The position numbers and the translations under genes were made by a program. The notes below the pieces were generated by a model. The model was not told the origin of the DNA and searched no databases. It saw nothing but the letters and a program-made list of their open reading frames with translations. A stretch of DNA of 64,000 nt from CAWGMT01 sp963823675 (GTDB lineage Bacteria > Planctomycetota > Planctomycetia > Isosphaerales > Isosphaeraceae): assembly GCA_963823675.1 (NCBI GenBank), contig CAWGMT010000020.1, positions 62,001-126,000 of the forward strand. Direction: 5' to 3'. Of the stretch, positions 1-8,999 are shown in pieces. The stretch's first letter is position 1. Every line of letters starts with the position of its first letter.

Positions 1-2
1 TC

Positions 3-1802
3 GTCGAGCAGCAGAGCCTGGATCGAAACCCGTACCTGGCCGAAACATCGTCGGTGGCGTCGATTCTCGACCCGGCCGACGGCGGACGCATTTTTGCGAT
101 CAGTCCAGCCCAGGCGCGGTTCAATCGCGAGACGGTGGCGTTCTTCAACGCGAGCTGCGGCCCGCTCTTCGAGCGCGGGGATGGCTTGCCCGAGGCTTAC
201 CGGGGCAATGCGTTTGTTTGCGAGCCCTTGACGAACCTGGTGCACCGGCGTGCGGTCGAGCCGGCCGGGTTGACGTTCAGCGCGCGGCGCGTGGAGCAAG
301 GTCGCGAATTCCTCGCATCGTCCGACCCCGTGTTCCGGCCGGTGAATCTCGCGAATGGGCCGGACGGGTGTCTCTATGTCGTCGATATGTATCGCGAGCT
401 GGTCGAACATCCCCAGTTCGTGCCCGAGTCAGCCCGCGGAGCGGTTGACTTTCGCCGCTGGCACGATCGAGGCCGGATCTGGCGCGTTCGCCCCAGGTCG
501 GCGATCAAGCCGGCGATCGACCGGACGAGCCTGAGCCAGGCCCATCCGGCGGCGCTCGTCGGGTTGCTGGGGCATCCCAACGGCTGGTGGCGCATGACGG
601 CGCAACGGCTGCTCGTCGAACGGCGAGATCTGAATGCGGTGCCACTCCTGGCCACGGCACTCGAGGATCGTCGGAACCCGCTCCTTCGCTTGCACGCTCT
701 CTGGACGTTGGCCGGCTTGGGCGCCCTGGATGCGTCGCGCCTGGATCGAGTGGCGCATGATCCCCATGCCGGGCTGCGCGAGCACGCGCTGCGCGTGGCG
801 GCGACGGTCGAGCCAAGCCAGCGCGCACGCTGGCTTTCGACTTCGAGCCTGGCTGCACTGGCTCAAGACCCGGCGATCCGCGTGCGGCTCCAAGCGGCGC
901 TCTTGCTGGGAGATCGCAGCGCTTTAGACCCGGCGGCGCTCGCGGCCCTGGGAAGGGTCGCGGCCGGGGACGCCGATGATCCCTGGATGCGGCTGGCGAT
1001 CGTCAGCGGGCTGGGTGAATCGGCTCTGAATTTCATTCCCTTCTGTCTATCGATTCCTCGATCAGCAGGCCGGACCGAGCTCCTCGCTCAGACGGCGGCG
1101 CTTGTGGGAGTGCGCAGGCGGGTGCCTGAGATGGCGGCTCTTCTGAAGAGGATTGCCGCCCGCCCGGCTCGGGAGCGGCCGCCCGCGCCTGGCGCTAGCA
1201 CGTGCGAAACCGATTGGTTGACGATGCTGGCGGGCCTGGCTGCGGGCCTGGAGCGATCGGGCCCGGGGCTTCATGCCTTGATCGAGGCGCCGCCGGAAGA
1301 GGAGCTGAAGCTGCCGCTGGGCGAGCTTGCCGTGATGTGGCCGGCCGCGGCGGCCCTGGCCGTCTCGAACCGTCCGGCCGCGGAACGGATGGCGGCCGTC
1401 GAGGTGCTGGCGCGGGTTTGGCCCGAGCAGGCCGAGGCCGTCGTCCCGAAATTGCTGGCCGTCCGCGAGCCGCCGGAGATTCAGGCTGCCGCCGTGCGTG
1501 CCGTGGCCCGTGCGGGTCGGGCTGCGCTGGCCGCCCAGGTTATCGGGCTCTGGGGCGATCTGGGCCTGGCGACGCGCCGGGAGCTCCTGGCCGCGCTGGT
1601 GGGATCACATCTCCTGGCGCAGGAGCTTCTTTCAGCGCTCGAACGGCAGACGATCGCCCCGAGTGAGCTGGACGCGCCGACACGAGAAGCCCTCTTGCAT
1701 CTTGCCGACGCGGGGCTGCGATCGCGTGCTTCGGCTCTGCTGGCCAGGTTTGTGCCCCCGGACCGATCATCCGTGCTGGCGAAGTATCGGCCCGCGCTCT
1801 AA
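3..1802 (+). CDS. Planctomycete membrane-bound dehydrogenase-type protein with HEAT repeats (5' end outside window)
   Basis: The reading frame is open from base 3, so the gene starts upstream of the window. The N-terminal visible part (PDGCLYVVDMYRE, then RGRIWRVRP) matches the end of the beta-propeller dehydrogenase domain common in Planctomycetes. About 400 residues of Leu/Ala-rich helical HEAT-like repeats follow. In this family the chain normally continues into a cytochrome-c-like heme domain. Here a TAA at 1800-1802 interrupts it, and the heme domain follows in the same frame immediately after. The proteins are usually exported; the substrate is unknown. Domain order is seen; the enzymatic role is inference from the family. 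Confidence 0.75.
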   Translation, partial: VEQQSLDRNPYLAETSSVASILDPADGGRIFAISPAQARFNRETVAFFNASCGPLFERGDGLPEAYRGNAFVCEPLTNLVHRRAVEPAGLTFSARRVEQGREFLASSDPVFRPVNLANGPDGCLYVVDMYRELVEHPQFVPESARGAVDFRRWHDRGRIWRVRPRSAIKPAIDRTSLSQAHPAALVGLLGHPNGWWRMTAQRLLVERRDLNAVPLLATALEDRRNPLLRLHALWTLAGLGALDASRLDRVAHDPHAGLREHALRVAATVEPSQRARWLSTSSLAALAQDPAIRVRLQAALLLGDRSALDPAALAALGRVAAGDADDPWMRLAIVSGLGESALNFIPFCLSIPRSAGRTELLAQTAALVGVRRRVPEMAALLKRIAARPARERPPAPGASTCETDWLTMLAGLAAGLERSGPGLHALIEAPPEEELKLPLGELAVMWPAAAALAVSNRPAAERMAAVEVLARVWPEQAEAVVPKLLAVREPPEIQAAAVRAVARAGRAALAAQVIGLWGDLGLATRRELLAALVGSHLLAQELLSALERQTIAPSELDAPTREALLHLADAGLRSRASALLARFVPPDRSSVLAKYRPAL

Positions 1803-2217
1803 TTGGAAGGAAACCCACGGCAGGGCGAGGCCGTGTTTTCCCGGACGTGTGAGACTTGCCATCAACACCAGGGCCGCGGGCATCGAGCCGGCCCGGACCT
1901 CTCGGGCGTTATGGGCCGAGCTGCCGAAGCGCTCTTGAGCGACATCCTCGATCCCAACCGCGAAGTCGCTCCGGACTTCGCGACGATCGCCGTGGCCACA
2001 CGGTCAGGCCAGGTTGCCACGGGACTGCTCGCGGAGGAGACCGCAACGACCTTGAAGCTGCGCCGCGCAGGGGGTCGAGGAAACCCTGCTTCGGTCCGAG
2101 ATCGAACAGGTTCGATCCACGGGCCAATCCCTCATGCCGGAGGGCCTCGAGCAAGGGCTCGGTCTCCAGGACATGGCCGACTTGATCGCATTCCTGCGCG
2201 GGGGATCGACGCGGTGA
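1803..2217 (+). pseudogene. Heme-binding C-terminal domain of the preceding gene, cut off by a stop and frameshifted
   Basis: Directly after the TAA at 1800-1802, the same frame continues with QGEAVFSRTCETCHQ, a CxxCH heme c motif, and the DPNREVAPDF stretch of the planctomycete heme-binding domain. Near 2070, within a run of five G, the frame is lost. The conserved end (SLMPEGLEQGLGLQDMADL, then IAFLRGG) resumes in another frame and stops at TGA 2215-2217. Both lesions sit in otherwise conserved sequence, so this is either a recent pseudogene or two assembly errors. No start codon with a ribosome binding site is present, so it should not be read as a separate gene. Confidence 0.7.
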
Positions 2218-2246
2218 GATCACGCCGCGGCGGGCAACGAGGCCAC

Positions 2247-2467
2247 GGGATCGGGCGACGGAGCGCCCTCCTACAGATCTTGTAGGAGCCGGCTCTGTCC
2301 GGCGATCTGGCCGGCCGATCAACGAGGGATCGGGCGACAGAGCGCCTCGTGCAAATGCTGTAGGAGCCGGCTCTGTCCGGCGATCTGGCCGGCCGATCAG
2401 CGAGGGATCGGGCGACGGAGCGCCCTCCTACCAGATCGTGTAGGAGCCGGCTCCGTCCGGCGATCTT
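2247..2467. repeat. Three tandem copies of a 78-79 bp palindromic repeat
   Basis: Copies begin at 2247, 2326 and 2404. Each is an imperfect palindrome. In copy 1 the arms CTCCTAC and GTAGGAG flank a 7-nt loop, and the outer parts (GATCGGGCGACGGAGC against its complement) also pair. The layout resembles REP/MITE-type intergenic repeats. It fills the gap between the broken dehydrogenase and the SDR. Confidence 0.8.
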
Positions 2468-2570
2468 GCCAGCTTCTCAGCGGGTCATTGAACGAGAACA
2501 GCGCTTGGGTGATCATCAGGGCGTTGGTCGGGAAACCAGGTTTTTGGGGTCAAGCGGTCAGGAGCTTACG

Positions 2571-3341
2571 ATGAACCGATTGCGGGGAAAAGTTGCCGTC
2601 ATCACGGGGGCGGGAGCGGGAATCGGCCGCGCCACCGCCGAGTTGTTTGCCGAGGAAGGGGCCGCGGTCGTGATTGCCGAGCGGGACGAGTTGACCGGGA
2701 GCGACGCTGCGCGTCGGATCAACGATGCCGGCGGCAAAGCCCGATTCGTGGCCACCGACGTGGCCGACGAGTCGAGCGTCGCGCGCATGGCGGCCGAGGC
2801 GGTCGACGCTTTGGGAGCGATTCACGTCCTGGTCAATAACGCCGCAGTTTTCGTCTTGCGCGGCATCGAGGCCACGCCCGAGGAATGGCGCCAGAGCTTG
2901 GATGTGAATGTCATGGGGCCATCACTGGTCGCCAAGCATGTCGTGCCAGCGATGCGCCAGGCCGGCGGCGGTTCGATCGTCAACCTGGGCTCGATCTCTT
3001 CGTTTATTGCCCAGCCCAACTACGTCACGTACAACGCGACCAAGGCGGCCATCCTGGGAATGACACGGTGCATGGCGCTCGACCTCGTTTCGCATCATAT
3101 CCGGGTCAATGCGATCTGCCCGGGAGTCGTGTGGACTCAGGTCGTCGAGCGCCAGGCCAAGGCAATGGGACTCGATCGGGCGGCTGCCGACGTCCATCCT
3201 CAATGGGCCGGCGCCCAGATCATGCAGCGCTGCGCCGATCCCCGCGAGATCGCCCAGGCGATTTTGTTCCTCGCTTCCGATGAGGCGTCATTCATCACCG
3301 GGGCTCACCTCATGGTCGATGGGGGGTATACGGCGAGGTAG
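2571..3341 (+). CDS. SDR-family oxidoreductase
   Basis: This 256-aa protein has all classical short-chain dehydrogenase marks: the NAD(P) motif TGAGAGIG near residue 13, NNAA near 88, the catalytic Ser in NLGSISS, and YNATK with the catalytic Tyr and Lys near 155-159. It ends with ITGAHLMVDGGY. ATG 2571 is chosen because AGGAG lies 6 nt upstream; an in-frame start at 2466 would add 35 residues unlike the family. The substrate cannot be told from sequence. It stands alone downstream of the palindromic repeat, with no operon partner. Confidence 0.85.
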   Translation: MNRLRGKVAVITGAGAGIGRATAELFAEEGAAVVIAERDELTGSDAARRINDAGGKARFVATDVADESSVARMAAEAVDALGAIHVLVNNAAVFVLRGIEATPEEWRQSLDVNVMGPSLVAKHVVPAMRQAGGGSIVNLGSISSFIAQPNYVTYNATKAAILGMTRCMALDLVSHHIRVNAICPGVVWTQVVERQAKAMGLDRAAADVHPQWAGAQIMQRCADPREIAQAILFLASDEASFITGAHLMVDGGYTAR

Positions 3342-3453
3342 GGGGGCGTGAGTAGCAACGGAACAGAAGAGAGCTATTCGGCGGGAAACAAGCCGCTTTC
3401 AGCCCCGTAGCCCCCGGAAAAGCTCATCGTATAACCATGCCTTTTTGGGGCGT

Positions 3454-3855
3454 TCACTGTTTGTAAATCCAACACTGAGGTGGGAGCAGCGGCATCGTCT
3501 TGGACCGCGCTTGACCTTCCTCTCCGGCGGCAAAGATGAGTGACCGGTGTGCGAACCGCGGATCGTCGATCTCGAGTGTGATCACCGCGCGTTCGCTTGT
3601 GCGCTGCAAGCGGAACCGGCCGTCCGGGCCGGTCGTGACGGAAGCCGGCCAGGACGGGACATCCCCCGGGAGGCCAGGTCCATAGGGATGCTTTTGAATG
3701 TTCAATTCGCGAACGCGGACCGAGACGCCTGCGGCCGGCTGGCCGTGCACGTCGACCAGCCGGCCCTCTACGATCCGTTCGGGAGCCATGGTCACGGTCG
3801 TCTCCTGGCGCGCCGCGTCGGTCTCGAGATCAGTGCCGTCGTAGCCGAAGATCAT
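3454..3855 (-). CDS. Carboxypeptidase-regulatory-like domain protein, probable 5'-truncated fragment
   Basis: The 133-residue product contains one Ig-like carboxypeptidase regulatory fold: RIVEGRLVDVHGQPAAGVSV, then TTGPDGRFRLQR. In Planctomycetes this domain normally sits inside much larger secreted or sigma-linked proteins, so this is likely the remnant of a longer gene. ATG 3855 follows an AAGGAGG stretch at very short spacing. An upstream TTG at 3888 lies inside the palindrome 3882-3898 and is less likely. It lies downstream of the Rrf2 gene on the same strand, and the palindrome between them resembles the Rrf2 operator. Function unknown. Confidence 0.5.
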   Translation of the reverse strand: MIFGYDGTDLETDAARQETTVTMAPERIVEGRLVDVHGQPAAGVSVRVRELNIQKHPYGPGLPGDVPSWPASVTTGPDGRFRLQRTSERAVITLEIDDPRFAHRSLIFAAGEEGQARSKTMPLLPPQCWIYKQ

Positions 3856-3881
3856 CTCCTCCTTCTGGAACGCCCGCTTTC

Positions 3882-3898
3882 GTAACAACTTTTGTTAC
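3882..3898. promoter_or_regulatory. 17-bp palindrome, candidate Rrf2 operator copy 3
   Basis: GTAACAA-CTT-TTGTTAC has perfect 7-bp arms. It matches the GTAAC...GTTAC spacing of the palindromes at 4363-4379 and 12460-12476, and lies 27 bp upstream of ATG 3855. Unlike the other two it has no clear TTGAC box 12 nt upstream, so it is the weakest of the three sites. Confidence 0.5.
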
Positions 3899-3919
3899 AC
3901 GGGAGGGCAAAAAAAGGGT

Positions 3920-4348
3920 TCAGGCCCGTTCCCGTTTTTGGACCGAGCCCAGGATGCCCGCGATGGTCGTCTTGGCGAGCTGCTCGTCCATCCGCCGCTC
4001 GACCTCGCCATAGACCGCTGTAAGGATGCCCTGGATGTTCCGACCCACCGGGCAGAGCGAGTTGGGCTCGCTCCGGTGCAGGGCAATCGTCTCGCCCTGC
4101 GGCTCGACCGCCCGGAGCACATCCAGGAGCGTGATTCGCCCGGCGGGGACCTTGAGCCGCCAGCCGCCGCCGATCCCCCCTTGGGACTCGACGATCCCGG
4201 CCTCGCGGAGCCGGCCGAGCAGGCGGCGGATGACCACGGGATTCGTGTTGACGCTCCCGGCGATGTACTCCGAGACCTGCGCCTGGTCCGGCGTCAACGC
4301 GAGCAGGGTCAGGATGTGGACGCCGACGGTGAGCTTGGAACTGAGCAT
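3920..4348 (-). CDS. Rrf2-family transcriptional regulator
   Basis: This 142-aa protein has an N-terminal winged helix (MLSSKLTVGVHILTLLAL; VIRRLLGRLREAGIVES) with the Rrf2 wing GGIGGGWRL, then a dimerisation helix. Only one cysteine is visible (NSLCPVGRNIQ), so it is not an IscR/NsrR-type three-Cys iron-sulfur form; it resembles the YwnA-like branch. ATG 4348 has GGAG about 6 nt upstream; an in-frame ATG at 4366 would lie on top of the palindrome. Its promoter carries a palindrome over the -10, which suggests autoregulation. It lies just downstream of the thiol operon, whose promoter has the same palindrome at the same position. Confidence 0.88.
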   Translation of the reverse strand: MLSSKLTVGVHILTLLALTPDQAQVSEYIAGSVNTNPVVIRRLLGRLREAGIVESQGGIGGGWRLKVPAGRITLLDVLRAVEPQGETIALHRSEPNSLCPVGRNIQGILTAVYGEVERRMDEQLAKTTIAGILGSVQKRERA

Positions 4349-4362
4349 CGCCACTCCGATTC

Positions 4363-4397
4363 GCAACCATAATAGTTACGACCGACGTCGCTGTCAA
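4363..4397 (-). promoter_or_regulatory. Promoter and operator of the Rrf2 gene
   Basis: On the minus strand TTGACA (4397-4392), a 17-nt spacer and TATTAT (4374-4369) form a near-perfect sigma-70 promoter. The palindrome at 4363-4379 (GTAACTAT...GGTTGC, two arm mismatches) covers the -10, as expected for repression. The distance from TTGACA to the palindrome is 12 nt. Confidence 0.75.
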
Positions 4398-4655
4398 GCC
4401 GATCTCCGAGGGCTAAATGTCTCGACCCATTCGGGTTCGTCACCTTGCTGCCAGGACTTGCCCGATCATCACCCTGGCCGGATGGAGGGGTCATCCCGGT
4501 CGATCGGAGACCGCATCCCGGCCCACGGCCCCGACCGTCCTCCGTGGTCGGGAGAGGTCCGTTGGCTCGCGGTTGTCCCTACCGCGGGCACCCGGCGGGA
4601 GGCGGCACACCGGGATGGGCTCCGGGCCTCGTCGGCCGTTGGTCGCCCGACCGGG

Positions 4656-6530
4656 TCAGGTGTGGCAGACCCGCCGATAGATCGCCTCGTAGGCAGGGAC
4701 GATGACGTCGGCCGAGAAGCGGTCCATCGCGCGGAGCCGCGCCGCCGCGCCCATCGCGGCGCGGCGGGTCGGGTCGGCGATCACGGCCTCGACGGCCCGG
4801 GCGAGTCCGGCCGCGTCGCCGGGGGGTACCAGGAGGCCCGAGATGCCATCCTCCACCACCTCGGGGATGCCGCCGACGCGCGTCGCGACGCTCGGGCAGC
4901 CGAAGCACATCGCCTCGAGAATGCTCAGGCAGAAGCTCTCGGAATCGGACGTGAACAGGCCGAGGTCGGCCGCTTGCAGATAGTCTTCGATGTCGGTTAC
5001 ACGCTCGAGCACGACGACTCTGCCGCCGAGGCCGAGTCGATGGACGTCGCCGGCGAAAGGGGCGAAATCTTCACCAGCGAGAATCACCAGGCGGAACGAC
5101 TGGCGCGGGCGCACCCGCGCGGCCGCCTCCAGCAGCAAGTCAATTCGCTTCACCGGGCGCAGGTTCGAGCTGTGTAACACGATCAGCTCGTCGGTCACGC
5201 CGAGCTGCCGCCGTACCTCTGCACGCGCCCGGATCGGCGGTCGCGGCTCGAAGTAGTTGTGCACCACGTCGATGGGCCGGTCGAAGTGAAGGAGTCGGCG
5301 GGTCTCGTCGCGGAGGTATTCCGACACGACCGTGACGGCGTCGGCGCATTCGAGGGCATGGCGGATCGCCGGCCCGTACCCGGGATCGCGGCCCAGTAAC
5401 GTGGTGTCAGTGCCGTGCAGAGTGGCGACGACCTTGGGCCGCAGCTCCGGCGGCAGCATCGACCGTGCTAACAAGGCGGCTGTCGCGTGTGGCACCGCAT
5501 AGTGCGTGTGCAGAATGTCGAGCCGATGCTCGCGGCTCACCTCGGCCATCTTCACCGACAGAGGCAATGTGTAGTCCGAATACTTGAACAGGCCGTAGGA
5601 GCTGATGCCGACCGGGTGGAAGTGCACATGGGGCAATTCCGGAGGCAGTCGGAAAGGGCGCTCGTAGCTGATGAAGTGCACTTCGTGCCCGCGACGGGCG
5701 AGGTCGGCGCCCAGCGACGACGCCAGGATGCCGCTGCCCCCGACTGAGGGGTAGCAGGTGACGCCGATTCGGAGCGGGCGGGCGGGTTCCATGTCAGTAT
5801 TGGCTCGCGTTGCGCCCAGGCGCGCCAGGGAGTCCACGAGGAGCGGGTCATTGGGGTAGACGGCGATCGCGTGGCTGACGCCGGCCCGCAGGCCATTGAC
5901 GCGGGCTCGCGTCAGTTGCATCTCGACGTAGGGGCGGGCCTTCACCTGGGTCGCGTGGGCTTCCATCGCGGCGGTCCAGGCAGCCACGACGTCCGGGTTC
6001 GACACGTCGACGAAGATGGGCGACACGTCGCGGGGCTCAGCCGAGGGCGCCAGTGCGTAGTATAAGAGCTGCTCGATGGCGTGGGGCGGTAGCTCGCGCA
6101 GCTCGGCGACGCCGCCGTACCGGGCGATCCGAGCGGCGTCCCGCACCAACCGTCCCAGCCGATAGTGGTCGGGGTGCTGGTTCTCGACCGGCGTCGGGGC
6201 CAGGACGGTGGCCGGACGCAGCCGTCGGATCACCCCGGCCAGGCGGATCGAGTGCGCGGCCCTCTCCTCGAGGTGGGCGTCGCCGTCGAGCTCGATCAGC
6301 TCCAATGACGCACCGAGCGCCTTCGCGCCGGCCCGGCACTCCTCCAGTCGTTCCTCCGGCGTGCCGTGGCTGGCCGACTCGCCGCGCGAGCAGACGACCA
6401 CGTGCGCCGGGCGCCCGGCGCGGGACTCGAGGGCCACGACGCCGCCGCAGCCGAACTCGACGTCGTCGGGATGACAACCGAACGCCAGCAAGGGCGCCGG
6501 CTCAGGTCGGGGGTTCGACATAGGCTTCAT
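4656..6530 (-). CDS. bshB-bshA: Bacillithiol biosynthesis fusion: BshB-type GlcNAc-malate deacetylase plus BshA-type glycosyltransferase
   Basis: The 624-aa chain joins two enzymes. Residues about 12-240 are a PIG-L/LmbE deacetylase with the metal motif HPDDVEFGCGG and the later ENQHPDH. Residues about 250-620 are a GT-B glycosyltransferase opening with CYPSVGGSGILASSLGADLA, typical of BshA, and ending with the nucleotide-sugar motif ESFCLSILEAMCFGCP. BshA joins GlcNAc to L-malate and BshB deacetylates the product, so the fusion would carry out two successive cytosolic steps. The start overlaps the end of the BshC-like gene by 29 bp. ATG 6530 or 6521 are both possible. It is the last gene of the operon. 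Confidence 0.88.
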   Translation of the reverse strand: MKPMSNPRPEPAPLLAFGCHPDDVEFGCGGVVALESRAGRPAHVVVCSRGESASHGTPEERLEECRAGAKALGASLELIELDGDAHLEERAAHSIRLAGVIRRLRPATVLAPTPVENQHPDHYRLGRLVRDAARIARYGGVAELRELPPHAIEQLLYYALAPSAEPRDVSPIFVDVSNPDVVAAWTAAMEAHATQVKARPYVEMQLTRARVNGLRAGVSHAIAVYPNDPLLVDSLARLGATRANTDMEPARPLRIGVTCYPSVGGSGILASSLGADLARRGHEVHFISYERPFRLPPELPHVHFHPVGISSYGLFKYSDYTLPLSVKMAEVSREHRLDILHTHYAVPHATAALLARSMLPPELRPKVVATLHGTDTTLLGRDPGYGPAIRHALECADAVTVVSEYLRDETRRLLHFDRPIDVVHNYFEPRPPIRARAEVRRQLGVTDELIVLHSSNLRPVKRIDLLLEAAARVRPRQSFRLVILAGEDFAPFAGDVHRLGLGGRVVVLERVTDIEDYLQAADLGLFTSDSESFCLSILEAMCFGCPSVATRVGGIPEVVEDGISGLLVPPGDAAGLARAVEAVIADPTRRAAMGAAARLRAMDRFSADVIVPAYEAIYRRVCHT

Positions 6531-7287
6531 CGGCCCGCTCGATCATGTCGCGGACGCTATAGGTGATCTCGGGCGCATCATCCTTCCGGAGGTAATCCTG
6601 CTCGCTGGCTCCCGACACGTAGTGGGTGCACCGGATCACCGATTGCATCCAGCGCAGCCGGGTGTCGCGCGTCGGGCTGATCTGCTCGCGGGTGTACGCC
6701 GCGTCGGGGAGGTCCACGTACTGGTCGCCCCCCTTGTAAAGCCTGGGACGGCCCTCGAGCAGCCGGGCCCGCACGACCTCGCCCTCGTATGGCACGTCGA
6801 CGTAGTAGTCTTCCACGTCGCACGCCGCCCGGCGGAAGGCCGGGTCGCTCGAGCGGGCGACGCGGATGCCGTCAAGCAGGCCCATGTGTCGGTACATCTC
6901 CAGGCAGAAATCGGCGACGTTCTCGGCCTCGACGGCACGGAACGCCTCGACCCACTCGGGGCCGACGTAGGGGCGGATCTGGTCGGCGGTGCAGGCCTGC
7001 CAGCCGGCGCGGACTCGCTTGAGGTACAGCGGCGAGAACTTCCGCTGCACCTGGTTGTCGAAGGCGAAGTTGAGCTGGAGCGGCTCGCCCGTCTTGCGGT
7101 GGCGCAGGGTCGTGCGGGTCTCGCGGAAGTCGTGGTCGCTGTCGTGGCAGAAGAAGACGACCGCGCCGCCGATCTCCGACTGCAGCCGCCGCGCCGTGGC
7201 GATCTTGGCGTAGAGATAGCGCCGGGGGAAGAAGCCGCACGGCTGCTGGCCGAAGCAGATCACGGGGGAAGTCGCGGTCGCTGTCAT
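6502..7287 (-). CDS. Compact BshC-like protein, putative cysteine-adding step of bacillithiol synthesis
   Basis: This 261-aa protein starts with CFGQQPCGFFPRR, K...TARRL and VVFFCHDSDHDF, which align with the GQQPGLF, K..TA.RL and EDHDF signatures of BshC. Its end (LRWMQSVIRCTHYVSGASEQDYL) resembles the LRPL.QD..LPT.AYVGG segment. Canonical BshC is about 540 aa, so this is less than half length or a diverged relative. It overlaps the symporter stop (ATGA at 7284-7287) and the BshB-BshA start, which implies translational coupling. The position between the symporter and BshB-BshA fits the missing Cys ligase, but activity is inferred. Confidence 0.6.
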   Translation of the reverse strand: MTATATSPVICFGQQPCGFFPRRYLYAKIATARRLQSEIGGAVVFFCHDSDHDFRETRTTLRHRKTGEPLQLNFAFDNQVQRKFSPLYLKRVRAGWQACTADQIRPYVGPEWVEAFRAVEAENVADFCLEMYRHMGLLDGIRVARSSDPAFRRAACDVEDYYVDVPYEGEVVRARLLEGRPRLYKGGDQYVDLPDAAYTREQISPTRDTRLRWMQSVIRCTHYVSGASEQDYLRKDDAPEITYSVRDMIERADEAYVEPPT

Positions 7288-8999
7288 GGGTTCGCAGGCG
7301 CCTCCTCACGCGAATGGCCGGAGCCCAGCGCGGCCTGGAGCACCAGACTGAAGCCGACGCACGCCGCGCAGCCGATCAGATTGTACCAGAGGTAGCCGAT
7401 GTCCAGGCTGGCGAAGAGCGCGAACACCAGGAGTTGCGCCGCGATCGCCGCCCAGAAGATTGCGGTCCCCTGCACCCGCCGCAGGAAGAACGCCACGAGG
7501 AACAGGCCGAGGACCACGCCGTAGAAGATCGAAGCCACGATGTTCACAGCCTGGATCAGGTTGTCCGCCAGGCTGGCGAAGAGCGCGAAGCCGACCGCGA
7601 CCGCACCCCACATCACCGTGAACCACCGCGCGGCGGTCACGTAGTGGGCGTCATCGGCCTTTCGCGTCACGAGGAGCCGATAGAAATCGACCATCGTCGT
7701 CGACGCCAGCGCGTTCAGCTCGGCGGCCTTCGACGAGAGCGTGGCGCCGAAGAACGCGGCGATCAGCAGACCAATCATCCCGTGGGGGAGGTGGCCGAGG
7801 ATGAACGTGATGAACACGTAATCCGTGTCCGGGGATTTCGCCCGGGCGCTCAGCGATTCGAGGGCAGCCTTCGCCTCGGCCCGCACGGCCTGACTCCGGT
7901 CCTGGGCGGCCAGGGCCCGCGACCGCGCCACGGCCACGGCCGAGGGGTCGCCGTACTCGCGGGCGGAGAGCCAGTCCTCGACGGCGCGCCGCTTCTCGGC
8001 GTGGAGCTCGCCGTACCGCCGCTCCAGATCCCGCAGGCGACCGTCGGGGTCGCGCTCCAGTCCACGCTCCCACACGACCTGGTTGAAGTACACGGGCGGC
8101 GGCACGAACTGGTAGAAGACGAACACCATCGTCCCCAGCAGCAGGATGAAGAATTGCATGGGGATCTTTACCACGGCGTTGAACATCAGGCCCAGCCGGC
8201 TCTCGCGAAGCGATGTTCCCGAGAGGTAGCGCTGGACCTGCGACTGGTCGGTGCCGAAGTACGACAGCGCGAGGAAGAAGCCCCCGAGCAGCCCCGACCA
8301 AAACGTGTACCGCCGGCTCGGATCGACCGAGAAGTCGACCCCGGTGAGCTTGCGGAAGCCACCCGCCAAGGCCAGGGCGTCGTCGAGCCCCACCCCAGGC
8401 GGCATCCGGCGCAGAAGGACGACGAAGGCCGCGAACATCCCGCAGAAAATCACGCCGAGCTGGTACTTCTGCGTCACGTTCACCGCCTGGCTTCCGCCCG
8501 CGGCCGTGTAGGCGATCACGACCAGCCCCGTGAGCAGGATCGTGGCGTCGGTGCGCCAGTGCAGCACGGTCGAGAGGATGATCGCGGGCGCGTAGACGGT
8601 GATCCCCGCCTGCAGGCCGCGCTGGAGGAGGAACAACGCCGCGCCCAGCAGCCGGGTCTTCGCGTCGAACCGGCGGCCGAGGTACTCGTACGCCGTGTAC
8701 ACGTTGAGGCGACGGTACATCGGCAAGAACACCGCCGCGATGAGGATGAGCGCGAGCGGGGCGCCGAAGTAGTTCTGGACGAATCCCAGGCCGTCCTGGT
8801 AACCCTGGCCGGGCATCGAGAGGAATGTCACCGCGCTGGCCTGGGTCGCCATCACCGAGAGTCCGATGGCGGCCCAACCCGTGCGCCGGTCGCCCTTCAG
8901 GTAGTAGCTCAGCTCCTGTCGCCCACGCGTCTGCCAAACGCCGTAGACCGAGATCCCGACCATGCACACGACCAGCACCAGCAAGTCGAGCAGGTTCAC
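7284..8999 (-). CDS. Sodium:solute symporter (SSS family)
   Basis: About 571 aa with roughly 12-14 hydrophobic segments. It shows SSS-family signatures such as the N-terminal helix, DRRTGWAAIGLSVMATQASA (substrate/Na+ region) and YTAAGGSQAV. A soluble charged insertion (about residues 325-385, RDLERRYGELHAEKRRAVED) interrupts the helices. GTG 8999 is chosen: GGAG lies about 6 nt upstream and GTGA overlaps the stop of the small membrane protein. It acts in the inner membrane. Operon context suggests uptake of a thiol precursor or the product of the upstream exported deacetylase. Confidence 0.85.
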   Translation of the reverse strand: MNLLDLLVLVVCMVGISVYGVWQTRGRQELSYYLKGDRRTGWAAIGLSVMATQASAVTFLSMPGQGYQDGLGFVQNYFGAPLALILIAAVFLPMYRRLNVYTAYEYLGRRFDAKTRLLGAALFLLQRGLQAGITVYAPAIILSTVLHWRTDATILLTGLVVIAYTAAGGSQAVNVTQKYQLGVIFCGMFAAFVVLLRRMPPGVGLDDALALAGGFRKLTGVDFSVDPSRRYTFWSGLLGGFFLALSYFGTDQSQVQRYLSGTSLRESRLGLMFNAVVKIPMQFFILLLGTMVFVFYQFVPPPVYFNQVVWERGLERDPDGRLRDLERRYGELHAEKRRAVEDWLSAREYGDPSAVAVARSRALAAQDRSQAVRAEAKAALESLSARAKSPDTDYVFITFILGHLPHGMIGLLIAAFFGATLSSKAAELNALASTTMVDFYRLLVTRKADDAHYVTAARWFTVMWGAVAVGFALFASLADNLIQAVNIVASIFYGVVLGLFLVAFFLRRVQGTAIFWAAIAAQLLVFALFASLDIGYLWYNLIGCAACVGFSLVLQAALGSGHSREEAPANP

